DNA of 64,000 bases, from the NCBI GenBank assembly GCA_015472025.1, contig BNHL01000001.1, forward strand, positions 930,001 to 994,000, given 5' to 3'. This document shows, one piece after another, positions 42,788 to 55,700 of the stretch (its first letter is position 1; each line of letters opens with the position of its first letter). Under the pieces are notes generated by a model. The model saw only the letters and a program-made list of their open reading frames with translations, was not told where the DNA came from and did not search any database. The position numbers were made by a program, and so were the translations under genes. The stretch comes from Cytophagales bacterium WSM2-2. GTDB lineage: Bacteria; Bacteroidota; Bacteroidia; Cytophagales; Cyclobacteriaceae.

Positions 42788-43483
42788 TTACTTCAGGAGT
42801 AACTGAATATCCTCGTCTGGCTCAAGGTTGCCCATTTGCACCACAATCTGATCGCCCCTTGAAGCTACGTACTGAGAAGCGGGATTTACCCGGTAGGTTT
42901 TAGGGTTGGGCAAACAGGCTGCGATCCGGGCAGCTTCTGTACGCGTAAGTTTCTTTGCAGGCTTTTTGTAATAATAGTGCGAAGCCGCTTCTATACCGAA
43001 AACACCTTTTCCCATTTCGCTCACGTTGAGATACATTTCGAGAATTCGTCTCTTACCCCAAATCAATTCAATCATGAAAGTGAAATAAACTTCCAGTCCT
43101 TTTCGGAACCAGCTCCTCCCCTGCCACAAGAAAACATTTTTTGCAACCTGCTGGCTGATGGTGGATGCACCTCGAGTCCGTTTTTTTAATTTGTTTTTTT
43201 GCTTCAGTACATCTTTTATGGCCTGAACATCAAAGCCGTTGTGATCCGGAAACAGTTGATCTTCCGATGCAATGACTGCCAACCTGATGTTTGGAGACAT
43301 TTCGTCAAGGTTAATATAATCCCTCTTCAAACCTTCACCGCCAATCCAACTTGACAATTGGGTAACTGTAACCGGCGGGTCAATCCATTTTAAAAGCAGA
43401 ATATAAATCAACTGCGCAATAAACATGACCAAAAAGATCTTCCAGATTCTTTTGAGCCATTTTTTTAGTAGAGGAGATGCCAT
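42788..43483 (-). CDS. mtgA: Monofunctional biosynthetic peptidoglycan transglycosylase
   Basis: The 231-residue product has one N-terminal membrane anchor (IFLVMFIAQLIYILLL) and a GT51 domain with catalytic glutamate E74 in IASEDQLFPDHNGFD. It also has GASTISQQVAKNVFLW, the second glutamate region KRRILEMYLNVSEMG, and AARIAACLPNP. It polymerises lipid II into glycan strands without transpeptidation. It reads in the same direction as the two-component genes upstream but is 51 bases away with no clear terminator between them. Confidence 0.93.
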   Translation of the reverse strand: MASPLLKKWLKRIWKIFLVMFIAQLIYILLLKWIDPPVTVTQLSSWIGGEGLKRDYINLDEMSPNIRLAVIASEDQLFPDHNGFDVQAIKDVLKQKNKLKKRTRGASTISQQVAKNVFLWQGRSWFRKGLEVYFTFMIELIWGKRRILEMYLNVSEMGKGVFGIEAASHYYYKKPAKKLTRTEAARIAACLPNPKTYRVNPASQYVASRGDQIVVQMGNLEPDEDIQLLLK

Positions 43484-43534
43484 GCAAAACAGACTGCTGC
43501 TAATTTCAGATTACAAATTGAAATTGCAAAGACA

Positions 43535-44833
43535 TTAGGATCGAAATCGGAGTATTGCTGAGAAGAATAGTTCCTCACTTTTCAAGTCCAAACTGCCTCC
43601 GTGAAGCAGTACAATCTGATCTGCGATCCACACCCCCATGCCCAGTCCGGAACTCAGGGATTCGGTTTTCACAAATTCCTGCTTGAATTTTTCCGGCTCA
43701 TCAATCCTTTGAGCAATTGGGTTTCTGATCTCCAAGGACACCTCGACATCTCCTCTGATAAAAATCTGAATGGTTGATTTTTCAGGAGAATATCTGATTG
43801 CATTTTCCAGTAAGTTAACAAGCACTGTTTCCAGTTTATCCTCATCTACTGAAATGAAGATTTCATTTTTTTGCTCCTGTAAAACGATCTGTGTAACGGA
43901 TTGCTTTTCCCGGATCAGGTATTTCACCTTCTTTAGTGCAGAAAACAGGAGCTCGTTGATCTCCGCATTCTTTTTCCGAATAGTCAGCGATTGTGACTTG
44001 AGCTGGCTGATCATAAGAAAATCGTTGACTGTGCTCTCGAGACGCTCGACTTCTTTCAACATTTCGTGCCACCGTTTCTCTTCGCTTACCAGCGTCAGTT
44101 CTGCTTTCATGACCGCGAGTGGTGTACGAAGTTCGTGTGCAGCCGAAGCAAAAAAGTTGGTTTGGTTTTGAATGGAGTTTTCTATTCGCGCCAACATACT
44201 ATTGATAGTAATGGCCAACTGGGTTGTCTCATCCGATGAATTTGGAACCGGCACACGGTCAATACTATTTGAGGCATTAATACGTTCAGCTGCTGAAATA
44301 ATTTTGCGAACTGGCTTAAGTGTATACCGGGAGACAAAATAGACGAGGAAGCCTGCGACTAGAATTGAAAAGATATTAGCCAGAAAGAGATAGATCTTCA
44401 ACTCCTTGATTTGTGATTGCAACCGGAAGTTGCTTCTGCCAATTGAAAAATTCAGAAGTCCGCTTCCGTATTCCAGGGGCCTCGTGAGTGTGATGATTTT
44501 CAGTGTATCAACCTCTACCGGTTTTTGATTTTCAAAGTCAATGACCTCGGTCGGAAATCCGGGAGAAGCGAAGAGCGAATCTGTTTCGGTATGATTGGTT
44601 GTTCTGAGAAAAATGGAGTAACCGAGTGACGGAAGTGGTATTACTTGCGGGTCAAGTCTGACCTGATTAAATAGTTTCTCACCCTCCGCTACCAAATCTT
44701 TGGTATCCGTTTCAATAAGGATGAATTTTACCTTCGAATAAATGATGTAGTTGACGGGCAGAATAATCACCACAAAAACCCCGAAGAAAATGAGTGCTGT
44801 TTTAGCGGGGATACCGAAGAAGAATTTCGTCAA
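43535..44833 (-). CDS. Membrane sensor histidine kinase
   Basis: The 432-residue product has two transmembrane helices (about 11-33 and 147-168) flanking a periplasmic sensor of about 110 residues. A HAMP linker to about 220 follows, then a HisKA domain with phospho-acceptor H233 in AAHELRTPL, and an ATPase domain with ENAIRYSP (N box) and SSGLGMGVWIADQI (G box). The D box is degenerate. Its gene starts directly after the response regulator stop, so the two are partners. The signal is unknown, but the exported protein encoded first in the unit is a candidate input or target. Confidence 0.92.
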   Translation of the reverse strand: MTKFFFGIPAKTALIFFGVFVVIILPVNYIIYSKVKFILIETDTKDLVAEGEKLFNQVRLDPQVIPLPSLGYSIFLRTTNHTETDSLFASPGFPTEVIDFENQKPVEVDTLKIITLTRPLEYGSGLLNFSIGRSNFRLQSQIKELKIYLFLANIFSILVAGFLVYFVSRYTLKPVRKIISAAERINASNSIDRVPVPNSSDETTQLAITINSMLARIENSIQNQTNFFASAAHELRTPLAVMKAELTLVSEEKRWHEMLKEVERLESTVNDFLMISQLKSQSLTIRKKNAEINELLFSALKKVKYLIREKQSVTQIVLQEQKNEIFISVDEDKLETVLVNLLENAIRYSPEKSTIQIFIRGDVEVSLEIRNPIAQRIDEPEKFKQEFVKTESLSSGLGMGVWIADQIVLLHGGSLDLKSEELFFSAILRFRS

Positions 44834-45508
44834 TCAGGTTTTGATTAATTCACCTTCAATATAGTATCCCAAACCGATTTTTGTCTGAATAATATCGGGA
44901 TTGCCAAGTTTTCTACGCAGTTGTGACAAATGCACTTCGATCACATTGCTTCCCATGTCAAAATTTACCTCCCAAACCTTTTCAGCCATTTCCGTTTTGG
45001 TGACAACCCGGTTACAATTGGCCAACAAAAGCTCAAGCAATGAAAATTCACGTTTGGTCACCAATACTTCCTGCTGATTGTAAAATACTTTTCTCGAAAG
45101 CAAATCCATCTCCAGCTGCTTTAACTTGTATTTGGTAGTATTTCTGGAACTCCCTTTTCGCGTCACAGCCCGGATGCGTGCCAGCAGTTCTCCAAAGTCA
45201 AATGGTTTTTTGATATAGTCGATCGCTCCTTTATCGAGGCCTTCGATGACGCGATCTGTACTGTTGATTGCACTCATGATCATCACCGGAATCGCTATCT
45301 CAAAGCTTCGCAAATTATCGAGCACATCAAAACCATTTTGTCCGGGGAGCATCAAATCCAGGATGATCAGATCATACGGCTCCGAAGCAGCCAGGGTCAA
45401 CGCCTCACTCCCATTTCCGACACTGTCAACAGCATAGCCGTTTTGCTCCAGTCCTTTCCTGACAAATTCATTCAGCTTGGGCTCGTCTTCAACTAAAAGT
45501 ATTTTCAT
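44834..45508 (-). CDS. OmpR/PhoB-family response regulator
   Basis: The 224-residue product has a receiver domain with the acidic pocket (E7, D8), phospho-acceptor D51 (IILDLMLPG) and the conserved lysine in DYIKKPF. The C-terminal winged helix of the OmpR type includes VTKREFSLLELLL and GSNVIEVHLSQLRRKLG. It is presumably phosphorylated by the kinase encoded directly downstream. Its ATG overlaps the stop of the preceding exported-protein gene by four bases (ATGA). Confidence 0.94.
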   Translation of the reverse strand: MKILLVEDEPKLNEFVRKGLEQNGYAVDSVGNGSEALTLAASEPYDLIILDLMLPGQNGFDVLDNLRSFEIAIPVMIMSAINSTDRVIEGLDKGAIDYIKKPFDFGELLARIRAVTRKGSSRNTTKYKLKQLEMDLLSRKVFYNQQEVLVTKREFSLLELLLANCNRVVTKTEMAEKVWEVNFDMGSNVIEVHLSQLRRKLGNPDIIQTKIGLGYYIEGELIKT

Positions 45509-46707
45509 TGTCTAAAGGCGGAAAAAGTCCTGTCATCAATCGTTAATTTTTCTGGAGTTACGATCCGGTATTTTTTACTATAGATCTCCCCCTTTTTCTT
45601 GATTCGTTCTTTGCCCTGAATAGTTACTTTTTTTCCTTTTTGAAACATGTGGCCGAGTTGCTGCGCCATCATTGCATCAATTTCAATATAATATTCAGAG
45701 TCTACAACAATGCTCTCGATGTTGCCTTTTGGAGTCTTGTCGATATGTGAGATTTTTCCTTCTACCAATACCCACTGAAAATCATGCTTACCATCTGCTC
45801 CACCGTAAAACCCAAAATCATTGATCAGTAATGTATCCCTTCCCTGAACAATTCCATGAAGCTCGGGCAGGATAAGCTTGTCCAAATCGGAATAGGGTCC
45901 GTAGTAAATTTTGGCCTCCACATCGGTTTTCAAAAAATCTTTTAACCGGACGGCCATATCACTCGGAATCGACACCTTCAGTTCACCCGATTTTGTTTTG
46001 AATTTAAGACCGATACAAGCGTGATTTTGCTTGAACAATAACGACTTCAGATAACCAGATTCTCTTTGCAATGGAGTAAAGTAATAGACCTCATTCACAC
46101 GTTCGATCGGATACCGGTACCCATCCTTCTTTTCCATCTTGAATCCAATGAATGAAACAGAATCATTTTTCTTGACGTCTTTCAATCTGTCAAAAAACAG
46201 AGTGATCCCCTGATTGAATGCAATAACACCATTTCCAAGAATGAGCCCGCTGTTTAGACCTTTCTCGCTATAGAGGTCTACAACTTTCCGATCAAGGAAG
46301 ACTTTATAGGCTTTGGTACTTTTTTGTTCCGTTGGTTTGGTAAAGACGATTTTGTCCGTTTCCGTTTTGATCTCAGTGATATGGTCTCTCCTTAAAAACC
46401 AGGAGAACGCCTTGTTCCTCTTGTCAAGGTCATCATATAGCCGCCGGGATTTCGGGTTGACATTTGCTTTTACTGTGACGGTCATGCCTATCCTGATTTT
46501 TTCAAAAACCGCGTTACCGTAGTTGGGATAAAACAGAAATGGTTCTTCTTTTCCTTTCACATCCAGTGTCAATCGCTCGAGGGCAAAACTAAACCCCGGG
46601 TCGATGGCGGTGACTACGCCAGAGAACTCCATCTCTTCAAGCACCGCCTGTGGCAGTGCACTCAATGGAAGGAGAAGCAGGAAAATAGCCAGGGCTTTTT
46701 TGGACAT
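45505..46707 (-). CDS. Exported protein of unknown function with four OB-like repeats, first gene of a two-component operon
   Basis: The 400-residue product has a signal peptide ending SALPQ (ATG at 46705-46707; an in-frame GTG four codons upstream is less likely). The mature part appears to contain four related beta-rich units, each of the form G-x-I/V-x-x-I followed by a strand pair and a G-x-x-V-x-I/V strand: GVVTAIDPG to GMTVTVKAN, a second around ITLFFDRL to DSVSFIGF, a third with ACIGLKFKTKSGELKVSIP, and a fourth GKISHIDKTPKGNIESIVV to GKKVTIQGKE. This recalls OB-fold proteins but I recognise no named family. It overlaps the response regulator gene by four bases, so it is tightly co-expressed with the signalling pair. 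Confidence 0.75.
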   Translation of the reverse strand: MSKKALAIFLLLLPLSALPQAVLEEMEFSGVVTAIDPGFSFALERLTLDVKGKEEPFLFYPNYGNAVFEKIRIGMTVTVKANVNPKSRRLYDDLDKRNKAFSWFLRRDHITEIKTETDKIVFTKPTEQKSTKAYKVFLDRKVVDLYSEKGLNSGLILGNGVIAFNQGITLFFDRLKDVKKNDSVSFIGFKMEKKDGYRYPIERVNEVYYFTPLQRESGYLKSLLFKQNHACIGLKFKTKSGELKVSIPSDMAVRLKDFLKTDVEAKIYYGPYSDLDKLILPELHGIVQGRDTLLINDFGFYGGADGKHDFQWVLVEGKISHIDKTPKGNIESIVVDSEYYIEIDAMMAQQLGHMFQKGKKVTIQGKERIKKKGEIYSKKYRIVTPEKLTIDDRTFSAFRQ

Positions 46708-46723
46708 ACAATCTTTCACGAAA

Positions 46724-46750
46724 ATAAAAAGCCCCGCTTGAGCGGGGCTG
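46724..46750 (-). terminator. Rho-independent terminator after the giant surface protein gene
   Basis: AGCCCCGC and GCGGGGCT form a perfect eight-base GC-rich stem with a four-base loop. On the minus strand TTTTTATTTT follows, 26 bases after the giant gene stop. It is the clearest intrinsic terminator in the window and separates the giant gene from the two-component operon. Confidence 0.93.
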
Positions 46751-46775
46751 AATACTGTATTAATTTGTCTTAATG

Positions 46776-49700
46776 TCAGTTGCTGACAATTTTATATGTC
46801 TCACGGCTTTTCGAATCCATAATCTGGATGAAGAAAATTCCCTTGACGGAAGCTTTTATGGCGGCATCAATTTTTCCACTGATTGTCTCAAGGTCTCCCT
46901 GACCTTCAAAGACCACTTTTGCATCTATTGAAAAGACCTTTACGTCAACCATTGACGTCTGCGTGTCGTTGTTGCGGACGATCAGCGTATGCTCTCCATT
47001 CACCGGGTTAGGATACACAGCCCACCGTTGAAGAAATCCGTCTCCTTCGGCTTTAACCATGATCACATTACTCAACGTGAAGTGCTTGTCAAAATCCACT
47101 TGTCTCAGCCTGTAATAGTACTTTGTATCTGCCGTGACATCGTGGTCATCGTAATGGTAGAGTATCGATGACGAGCTATTTCCCGCACCTTTGACTTGTG
47201 TAATTTTTGTAAACGTTTCACCATTGGTAGAACGCTCAAGGTCAAAGTAATCATTGTTGATTTCACTCAATGTTTCCCAGTCAAGCGCTACGCCTGATCC
47301 GTTCCATTTTCCTTCGAGCGCTTTCAGTTCGATTGGCAAACCGGAGGTGCCGTCAGTAGTAGCGATAGTTTGAGGACTGAATGAGCTTTGTATTGAAACA
47401 GTCACCGAACCGGTAGTCGCACTTCCCGTGTAGCTGAAGGTACCTCCACCGGGAGGGACATCCCATTGAGTTCCGTTCCAACGTGCTGTTTTTAATTTCG
47501 TCACATCTCCAACATCACCCGAATAACTGCCCACGTCATAGGTAAGTGTAAGACTCGCACTGGCACTACCGCTCCTGGACACTTGCCAATATTCATAGCG
47601 GCTGACTTTAGCCAAATTTGTGCTATTAATTGAAGCTCCGGAATACCCATCGGTGGTTGGATTGTTGCCAACATAAGTCATATCCCAAACATCATCCGCG
47701 GTTGTGCTGCCAATGGTTGCCGGACGATAACGAGAAACAGAATTGCTGCCAACAGGGAACGCGAAAGTGCCTCCACTTAGAATCGTTTTTCTCATCTGAC
47801 CCGAAACAAAACTGGATGATGAGCCGCCACTGACTGTTGCTCCTGAACCAAGTACCAGGAAAGGAGCTGTTACAGAATACGCATTTGAAATAATTTTCCC
47901 GGATGTCAAAGTAAGTACGCCATTGACTGTATTTGTAGTTCCCAGCGTAACATTACCAGTTTGATTGATCGTCAAATTGTTGAATGTAGTTGAGCCATTG
48001 ATCGCTTGAGCGCTTGCACCGTTGAATGTAACTGTTGGTGTTGTAAGAGTTCCAGTTGCATTGAACGTTCCATTATTTGTCCAGTTTCCAGAAACCGTCA
48101 TATCGACATCATCAACATTGTCAAGTGTTGTTCCTAACGGGATCGTAACATTTCCGTTGATCGTAAGATTTGAAGCAGTCATTGTGAGCGTACCCGTGCT
48201 ACCGGAATAAATACTCAGGTTATTGTAAGTAGTCCTGCTGCTCATGGTCATAGGAGCGATGTATTCAATGGTTCCGCCACCTGAATTCGTAAAGGAAGTG
48301 TAGGCACCCCCAGGCAGTGTGCTCTGAGAAGTTCTCATGATTCCTGTACCCGAGATAGTTCCAAGATTATGACCTGTTGTAGTCACCACAAGGAGCCCGG
48401 AGACATTTGTACTAAAAGCACTTTGTCCCAAAAGATCGAGATTGATCTGCGCACCCGAGAGAATTACCACAGGCACAGAAGTTGGTGCAGAACTCAATGC
48501 TGAACCATACCCGTTGGTAGCAGTAGTCCAATTTGAAGCTAAGTTCCAGCTACCACCGGTAGTCGCAACTGTTGTAGGATTGCTAACGTGATCGGAATCT
48601 GCGAAGCGGCTATACACCGGGGCAATTGGTGAAGGTAGTGTAGCATTTGTTCCGTAAGTGTAATCAAATTCTTCACCGGAAGCTGGCATCTGTGCTGTCG
48701 GATATGCTCCCGTAAACGGAGTTGTCAAAGTCAGCAACGTGTTGCTGCCTGAAGTAGTTGGGGTTGCCCCAGATTGCCATCCGAAAGCAGGGGAAACACT
48801 GTTGATAGCAGCCAAATCAAGATAGGCGCCAATCAATGTTCCCAACGATCCGGCGATCAAACCTGTAGGAGAAGTGAATTCTAAAGTTCCACTTGATCCA
48901 ACTGTCACGTTTGTGTTCGTTACTTTCCAGTAGTAAGCTAACAGTTGCTGGCCCGTTGGGCTGGATGTCGGGTGTTGACTGTCAACGGGAACAACATTGA
49001 TTTTGCTGGAAGCACTTGCTCCAGATACAGTCAAGACCATTCTTACCGGGGTGTAGTTAGTTCTTGTCCCAATCGGATAGATGAATGAACTTGTTCCATT
49101 GCTCCAGGTATATGATACCCCCAAATCGCTGGATACACCATTCGTTTTAATAAAGTTATTACATCCATTTGCTCCAAGTCCAGTAGTTCCTCCAGGGCCG
49201 ATGAATCCATTCAGCGCAGCACCCTGAGTAAAGGTCAACAGATTTGATCCGATGAAAAGCGTATGTGTTACGTTAGGATTTGTTGTAAAGCCAAGATAGC
49301 CACCAGTCCCTGAATTGGTACCACTACCATTGATGGTCATATTTCCATTTACGGTTACCAGATTGGTTCCACTGCTACCACCAATGATCAGGTTTGTAAA
49401 AGAACCATTTGAGCTGGTGATCGTGTGTGAAGCAGTTGTAGTTGTTGTAATTGTAAGCGATCCGACTGTAGGGTTTCCTTTAGCAACCTGGCTGCTGTTG
49501 TTAGTAATGTTTCCATTTACATTTAGCGCCAGCTGTCCAACATCCAAAGTACCAGCAAGAATATTGAGGTTATTCAGCGTAGGAGCACTTCCCGATAATG
49601 TTACCGTGCCGCCTCCCGAATTGTTGATGGTCATGTTATTGAAATTGCTAAGTCCCGTGAGGTTCGCGGTTTGAGCTCCAGTACCATTAAATGTGGTGGT

Positions 49701-52700
49701 GTTACTGATGCCATTGTATGTTCCGGAGCCGGCCAGATTGCCTGCAATAGAAACATCATAATTGCTTGTTACACTATTGACTGTTGACGTTGTCACGAGA
49801 GTCGCATTTGTATTGATGTTAAGATTCCCTCCAAGTACAAGATTGTTCGAATATAAGGTCGTTGAATAAGTAGCAGAACTTCCTGTGAGTGTAAAAATTC
49901 CCAAGGCTGGAGATGCGTTTACACTGAAGCCGTTGGCGCTTGTAGCTGTTCCGAGAGCGATGGTACTTCCGGAGGAAACTGAACTGGTTACAGGATTCAG
50001 AAAAAGATCCTGATAGTTACCTGTAGTAACCGTGTTCGGTCTTTGGATGTTTAAAGTTGAAGTTCCAGACATGGTGAAGCTACTTCCTGCGTTATTATCT
50101 ATCTCAAATATTCCACGAGAACTATTTGGAGTATTTCCGCCTACGGTTACTATACTTGTTCCAGACTGCGCATACACCAAGGCACCACCAATAGTCGAGG
50201 TCGATCGCCTGATTTGTCCATTTACATTCAATGCTCCATTACCGCTTACGGTTATAGTAGGCGTGCCGGCAGAAGCATACTCTATGTCGTTATCGTTAGA
50301 ACCACCACTTGGTCCAACATAAGCTGTACCACCGGACACAGTCAAAGAACCATTGAGCGTTAAATCACCAGCGCTAACAGCACCGCTTATAATTGTGACT
50401 GACCCTGCCTGAACTGTGAGGTTTGCTGTGGAAGGAATATTAAAGTAAGTGGCCGTAATTGGCGGGCCGGTAGTGTTGGTCGTGTTGTTATTAATGGTAT
50501 AAGTTCCAGAATTATTAAAAATGAAAGATCCATTCATCAGAACCAACCATCCTCCCGTAGATGCAGAAGCCGCGTAGCCCTGATAAGGTGCTGTCACGGT
50601 TCCTCCCATGTCAAAAGTTACCGAAGGAGATTGTGATGTTCCTTTATTTACTGTGACAACAGCAAGGTCTGCTCCTTTGGCGTTCGTTCCTGTGAGGCTC
50701 ACATTGCTTGCGCCTGTAAACGTAATGTTACAAACTCTAGCGGTACTACCACCGTAAAAATCAAGGGCGCCATTATTGGTAATTGAGCCGGTTGTCTGAA
50801 AAGTATGGGTTGCGTTGCTGGTCGTTTGAACCGCAAAAGTGGCAGTCGTCCCAATGGTCGTATTTCCGCTGACAACAAAACTGGTGTTGTTACCATTAGC
50901 TACAGAGAAAGTGCCACTGGAGACATTCAGATTTCCATTCACCGTAATAGATCTGGCTGCACCGTTGTTGGTCACAGCTCTTCCGTCAGAAGGACTCGAA
51001 GAAGTCAGTCCGCTTACCGTTAAGTTATTGTAAATCGTAAGGTTGCTAGCCGGAAATGTAATATCGATTGCCGCTGCCGTAGCGCTTACGGTCAGATTAT
51101 AGTATGTGGTTATGTTCTGTGTAACCGTTGAAGGAGAGGTCCGCACGTTATACGAGCTTGGTATTGTAAACGCAGCTGCTCCATAGTACTCCACAGTTCC
51201 ACCGCTTGATCCCAAGAAATTATTGAAATCTCCTGTTGGAAAAGTTCCTGTTGAAATTCGCAATGTTCCTGTACCACTCACCGCACCACTGGAGTTGGTT
51301 CCAAAAGTAAGCGGTGTATTTGATCCACAGTCGAGCGTTGAACCAGAGCTGATCGTGAGTGAGCCACACATTTGACCGGTCGTACCTGAAGGGATAGTAA
51401 CGGTATGGTTGTTGGAAGCACCGTCACCAATAATTACCGGGCAATTTGCACATGGTATACTTGTAGCTGGGTTAGTGGTCGCGCCATTCTGTACAAAGTA
51501 CCACGTATTATTGGTCGTCCATGGTCCGGTCTGACGGCTATAGTACACTTTCAAACTTGCATTGCTGAATGCACCACTGTTACCGCAGGTATATTCTCCA
51601 TCCAGTTGATCACCCGTCACTCCCGTCCAACTCGTTCCGGTATTAAAAGGACTTGGCGAAATCGCAGTAGCCATAGTGGTTGCAGCTCCGCTGTACAGGC
51701 CCCAGGTATTTGCAGTTCGATCATAGCGAGCCGCCAGATAAGCGCTTTGTGTTCCGTTTCGGGTTGAAGAACTAAACGTATAAGTCTTGTGACTGACAGT
51801 CGCTGACCCCAGCGTAAATCCTGAACTCGTTACTCTCCAGTAGTAAACCAAACTCGCGTTTGTACTGGTTACGTTCGGGTGTTCGCTGCTTACAGGACGA
51901 ACGGTAATCGACCCGTAGGCCGTTGCGTTATTAACGTTGATGGTGTTAGGTGTGTAAATCGATCCTGTCCCCATCGGAAAAACCAGGTCTGTATTCGCTG
52001 CACATGGTCTTGTCAAGCCACCTGCGTTGTGAAGTCCGCTCGACTTTATTAAATAAGTTGTCCCAAAATTGCTAAGATTAGTCGCAGTTGTCTTGAACGT
52101 TGCAGAACCAGCACCTGAGCCGCCAAACAAGGAGCCATTAAAGGTGAGTATGTCGCCAACGAGATAACCACCTCCTGACGTAGTTACAGTAACCGATGAA
52201 ATTGTGGTAGCATTGGAAACAACAACGGTAAACCTGGCGCCTGAACCAGAACCTCCTGAACTTGCTGCTACGTTGGTGTAAGTAGTAGCCGTCATACCTG
52301 ACAATCCACTTGAGTTAGCTGTCAATGCTCCTGTCAATGGAGTTGTAATTTGTCCTCCTACTGTTAAACTGTTTGAAGAAATATCCAGAAGACAAGAAGT
52401 AGCTCCGTTCAGTTGAAGATTTCCGGTGACTGTCTGATTTCCATTGGTAGCAACCGTGCTACTTCCTGCTGACAGAATCAGATTTCCAAATATTCCTCCG
52501 CTTCCGCCAATGTTTGCTGTTCCGGCATAAGTAATACTACCTCCGGTGGCCGAAGTATGAGTAGCATTATTTGTAAGTGAAGTCGTTACAGTAATGACGC
52601 TGCCTGCATCGGCCAAAGTACCCGAGGTTAAAGTGAGCGTATTTAAAGTAGCGGGAATAATCGGAACAGTAGTACTTGTGTTATCTAAGGTCAGAGTACC

Positions 52701-55700
52701 CGCACTTTTATTTACTTCAATGGTCGCATTGGCAAGTGTTGATATTGTTCCATTATTCTTCAAAGATTGGGCTCCTGAACCGTTGAAGGTAATTTTACTT
52801 GTACCCGCAGTGAATACAGTTGAAGTTTGGAGCGTAAAATTTCCGCCTACTGTAAGATTCAGATTGTTATTTTGAAAGGTTGCTGTGTTGCCGGTAACAA
52901 TTGTAAAATCATTGATAATTGTAAGCGGATTGTTTTTCAATCCAACCAAACTACTCGCACTCTGGCTGTTTACAGTCAAATTGTAAAATGGTGCAGTAGA
53001 GTCGATGAAGAATGTATTTGTGGCACCTGAGTACGCATTAATCGTGCCGCCCGATACACTATAGTTAGCCGATGATGATGCTATGTGAATTCCGTAGATA
53101 GCAGAACTTCCATCAGAGGGATTGTAAACATTAAGTGTACCTCCGCTCATTTGAAAAGTACTTGTGCCGGAGAATAAATCAAAACGAGCATGAGTACCAC
53201 CATTCAAAGCGGTTGCTCCATTAAGCCCGACATTAAATGTACCGCCGGTTTGAATATAGGCAAATACGTCCGTACCGGATCCTTTTGGTCGGAATTGCCA
53301 ACACGTTACGGTCCCACCATCAATTCTAAAAGTACCTGCATTAAGCGATCCTAAACCCTTAGAGTAACCGAACGTCATAATTCCGTTCGAGACTCGAAGA
53401 AGCCCATCCAGGATCATCCTTTCATCATCATTTCCTGCATTGTTATCTGCTACTGTCACTGCAACGTTAGCACTGTTGAGCCACAGGGCAGCATCCTGTG
53501 GTATTGCGTAATACTGGCCACTCCCTGAGTCTTTGATCATATTCGTAATTGTGGAATACCCAGTCAATTGCAAAGTACCATTGATCAGAGAAACATTATT
53601 TAGTGAATATTCATTGGGTGATGTTCCGGTATTCCCCTGGTTGTTGGGCCCGTAAAGCCGGAAGTAGGCAGTATCCGTGCCAGGGTTAGCCGCGTTGATT
53701 GTAAGAATTGATTGTTGCCCAGAACCTTTATTGACGACAATTTGATAGAAGAAAGTTTTGTTATTACAAGTCACTGTCTGACTGGAGGGACTGGAAAAAG
53801 TGACCTTTGTTCCATAACCCCTAAGTGAGGTTGTAAAAGCGGTACCTGCACTCCAGTTCGCATCGCTTAATGCATTTGTACCTGCATTTTTGTTATACAA
53901 ACGAACAATACCATTATTGGTAAAATTTCCCTTCATCGTTATAGTGTGAGGAGCGGCTGGAGCTCCGGTCCCCACTCCGATCATACCCTTGCTTCCAACA
54001 GTTACGTCTCCTGTCAATGTGATCGCTAAGGCTGTGGCGGTATTGTCATTGATCTGCCAACGCACTGTTCCTGTACTTGTTCCGGAAATAGAAAGTGTTC
54101 CATTAACTGTGAGATTGCTCAGTTGAGTGTATGTAATGTTTGATGCTGTACTATTGGTAAGTTTCAGGTTGTTTACTGTGATCTGAGTTGGCCCGGTTTG
54201 AGTTGTTGGCAGCGTGCCTCCTACATCATAAAACTCAAATGTTCCACCCGTAGATGCCGCATAAAAAGCGGAATAGGTTCCTGTCGGCAGACTCACACCC
54301 TTTATCCGCAAAGTACCTGTACCGCTCACTGTTCCAAGTGTGTTGCCCGTGGTAGCAACCATATCCAGTGTCCCTCCATTGTTGATCGTAGTTGTCGTTG
54401 CCACCTGACCCGATACATCGTTGGTAATTGTAATACCATTCAAAATGACAATTCCATCTCCTGGCTGTGGAGGGAGATTTAAGCCATTTGTCAGCGTAGA
54501 GCCTGATGGATCAGATGTCCAGTTTCTCCAATCACTCCAAACACCGGTCTGATAGCTATACCAGATATTTGGATATGCTGTGGATGTTCCAATGGTGTAA
54601 TAAAAGGTACCCGTAGCTAAAGATGCCGTGGCTACTGAGCCCCCTGCAACTGTGAACTGATTGCTGACAACAGTCTGAGTCGTGGCGTTCCAACTTCCTC
54701 CGGCCGCTGACAGATACCACTGTGATGTGTAATTTGATTCTGCATCACCTGTGGAAACATCCTTGGTAGCATTGTATTTGAAAAGACCGTTGGTGAAAGT
54801 CGTAGCGTTACCATTGTTTAATACTGACAACCTGAAAATTCTTCGCAATTGTCCCTGGCTACTTGCATTGTAAATGGCTTTAATTGCCAGGGTCGCATTA
54901 TCTACTGGTGCCGTATTTATGGTTGGAAAACTTACAGGTGTATAACCACCGGTAGCAGTACCTATTTCATAAACAAAAGCACCAGACGCCCAGCTGGCAG
55001 GCGAAGCCGAATTTAGAGCAGTTTTGATAACCGTGCTATTCGAGCCGGTTGAACCGTCAAGCTGGATATATCGATCTGAAGCTGCTCCGGATACTTTTGC
55101 TGCTGCCGCGTTCGTGAACGTAATATTCGATGAAGAATTAACCACCATGACACGTGCGGTACTGAATGTGAGTGTACTGCTGAGACTGATGCTTTTGTTC
55201 ACATTCACAGCTCCTGTACCGGTGTTGAGTGTGAGTGCGGCAAACGTAATGGTTCCGGAGCCGCTGATGGTTTGCACAGTAGTACCGCTGCCATTAAATA
55301 TAGTGGTACCAGTCATGTTAAGGGTTCCTGTATTTACAATAAGATTACCCGCAATACTGGGTGCCGCTAAACTTATCGTTCCCGAGCCGGAAAATGTAAG
55401 ACTGTAGTAAGGAGTCACCAAGATGGTTGGGGTTGTGGCAGTATAGTTCACCGTGTTGCCAGTCGCAGTGGCAGTAAAGGTGGTGACGCCAATTGACGCG
55501 CCTCCATAGGCAAGTGTACTGTTGGTTCCTTGAACCCAGATGTTTCCTGTTAGTGAACTTGAGAGCGTAACTGTGTTGGTATTGTTGTTATTCACAGTAA
55601 CACCAGCTCCTACAGTAACAACTTGATTGAAGGACATGGCGCTGCCTCCTCCAATCGTTTGAGGCGTCCCGGTGAGAAAAGATGCAGTACCGGCAGCAAA

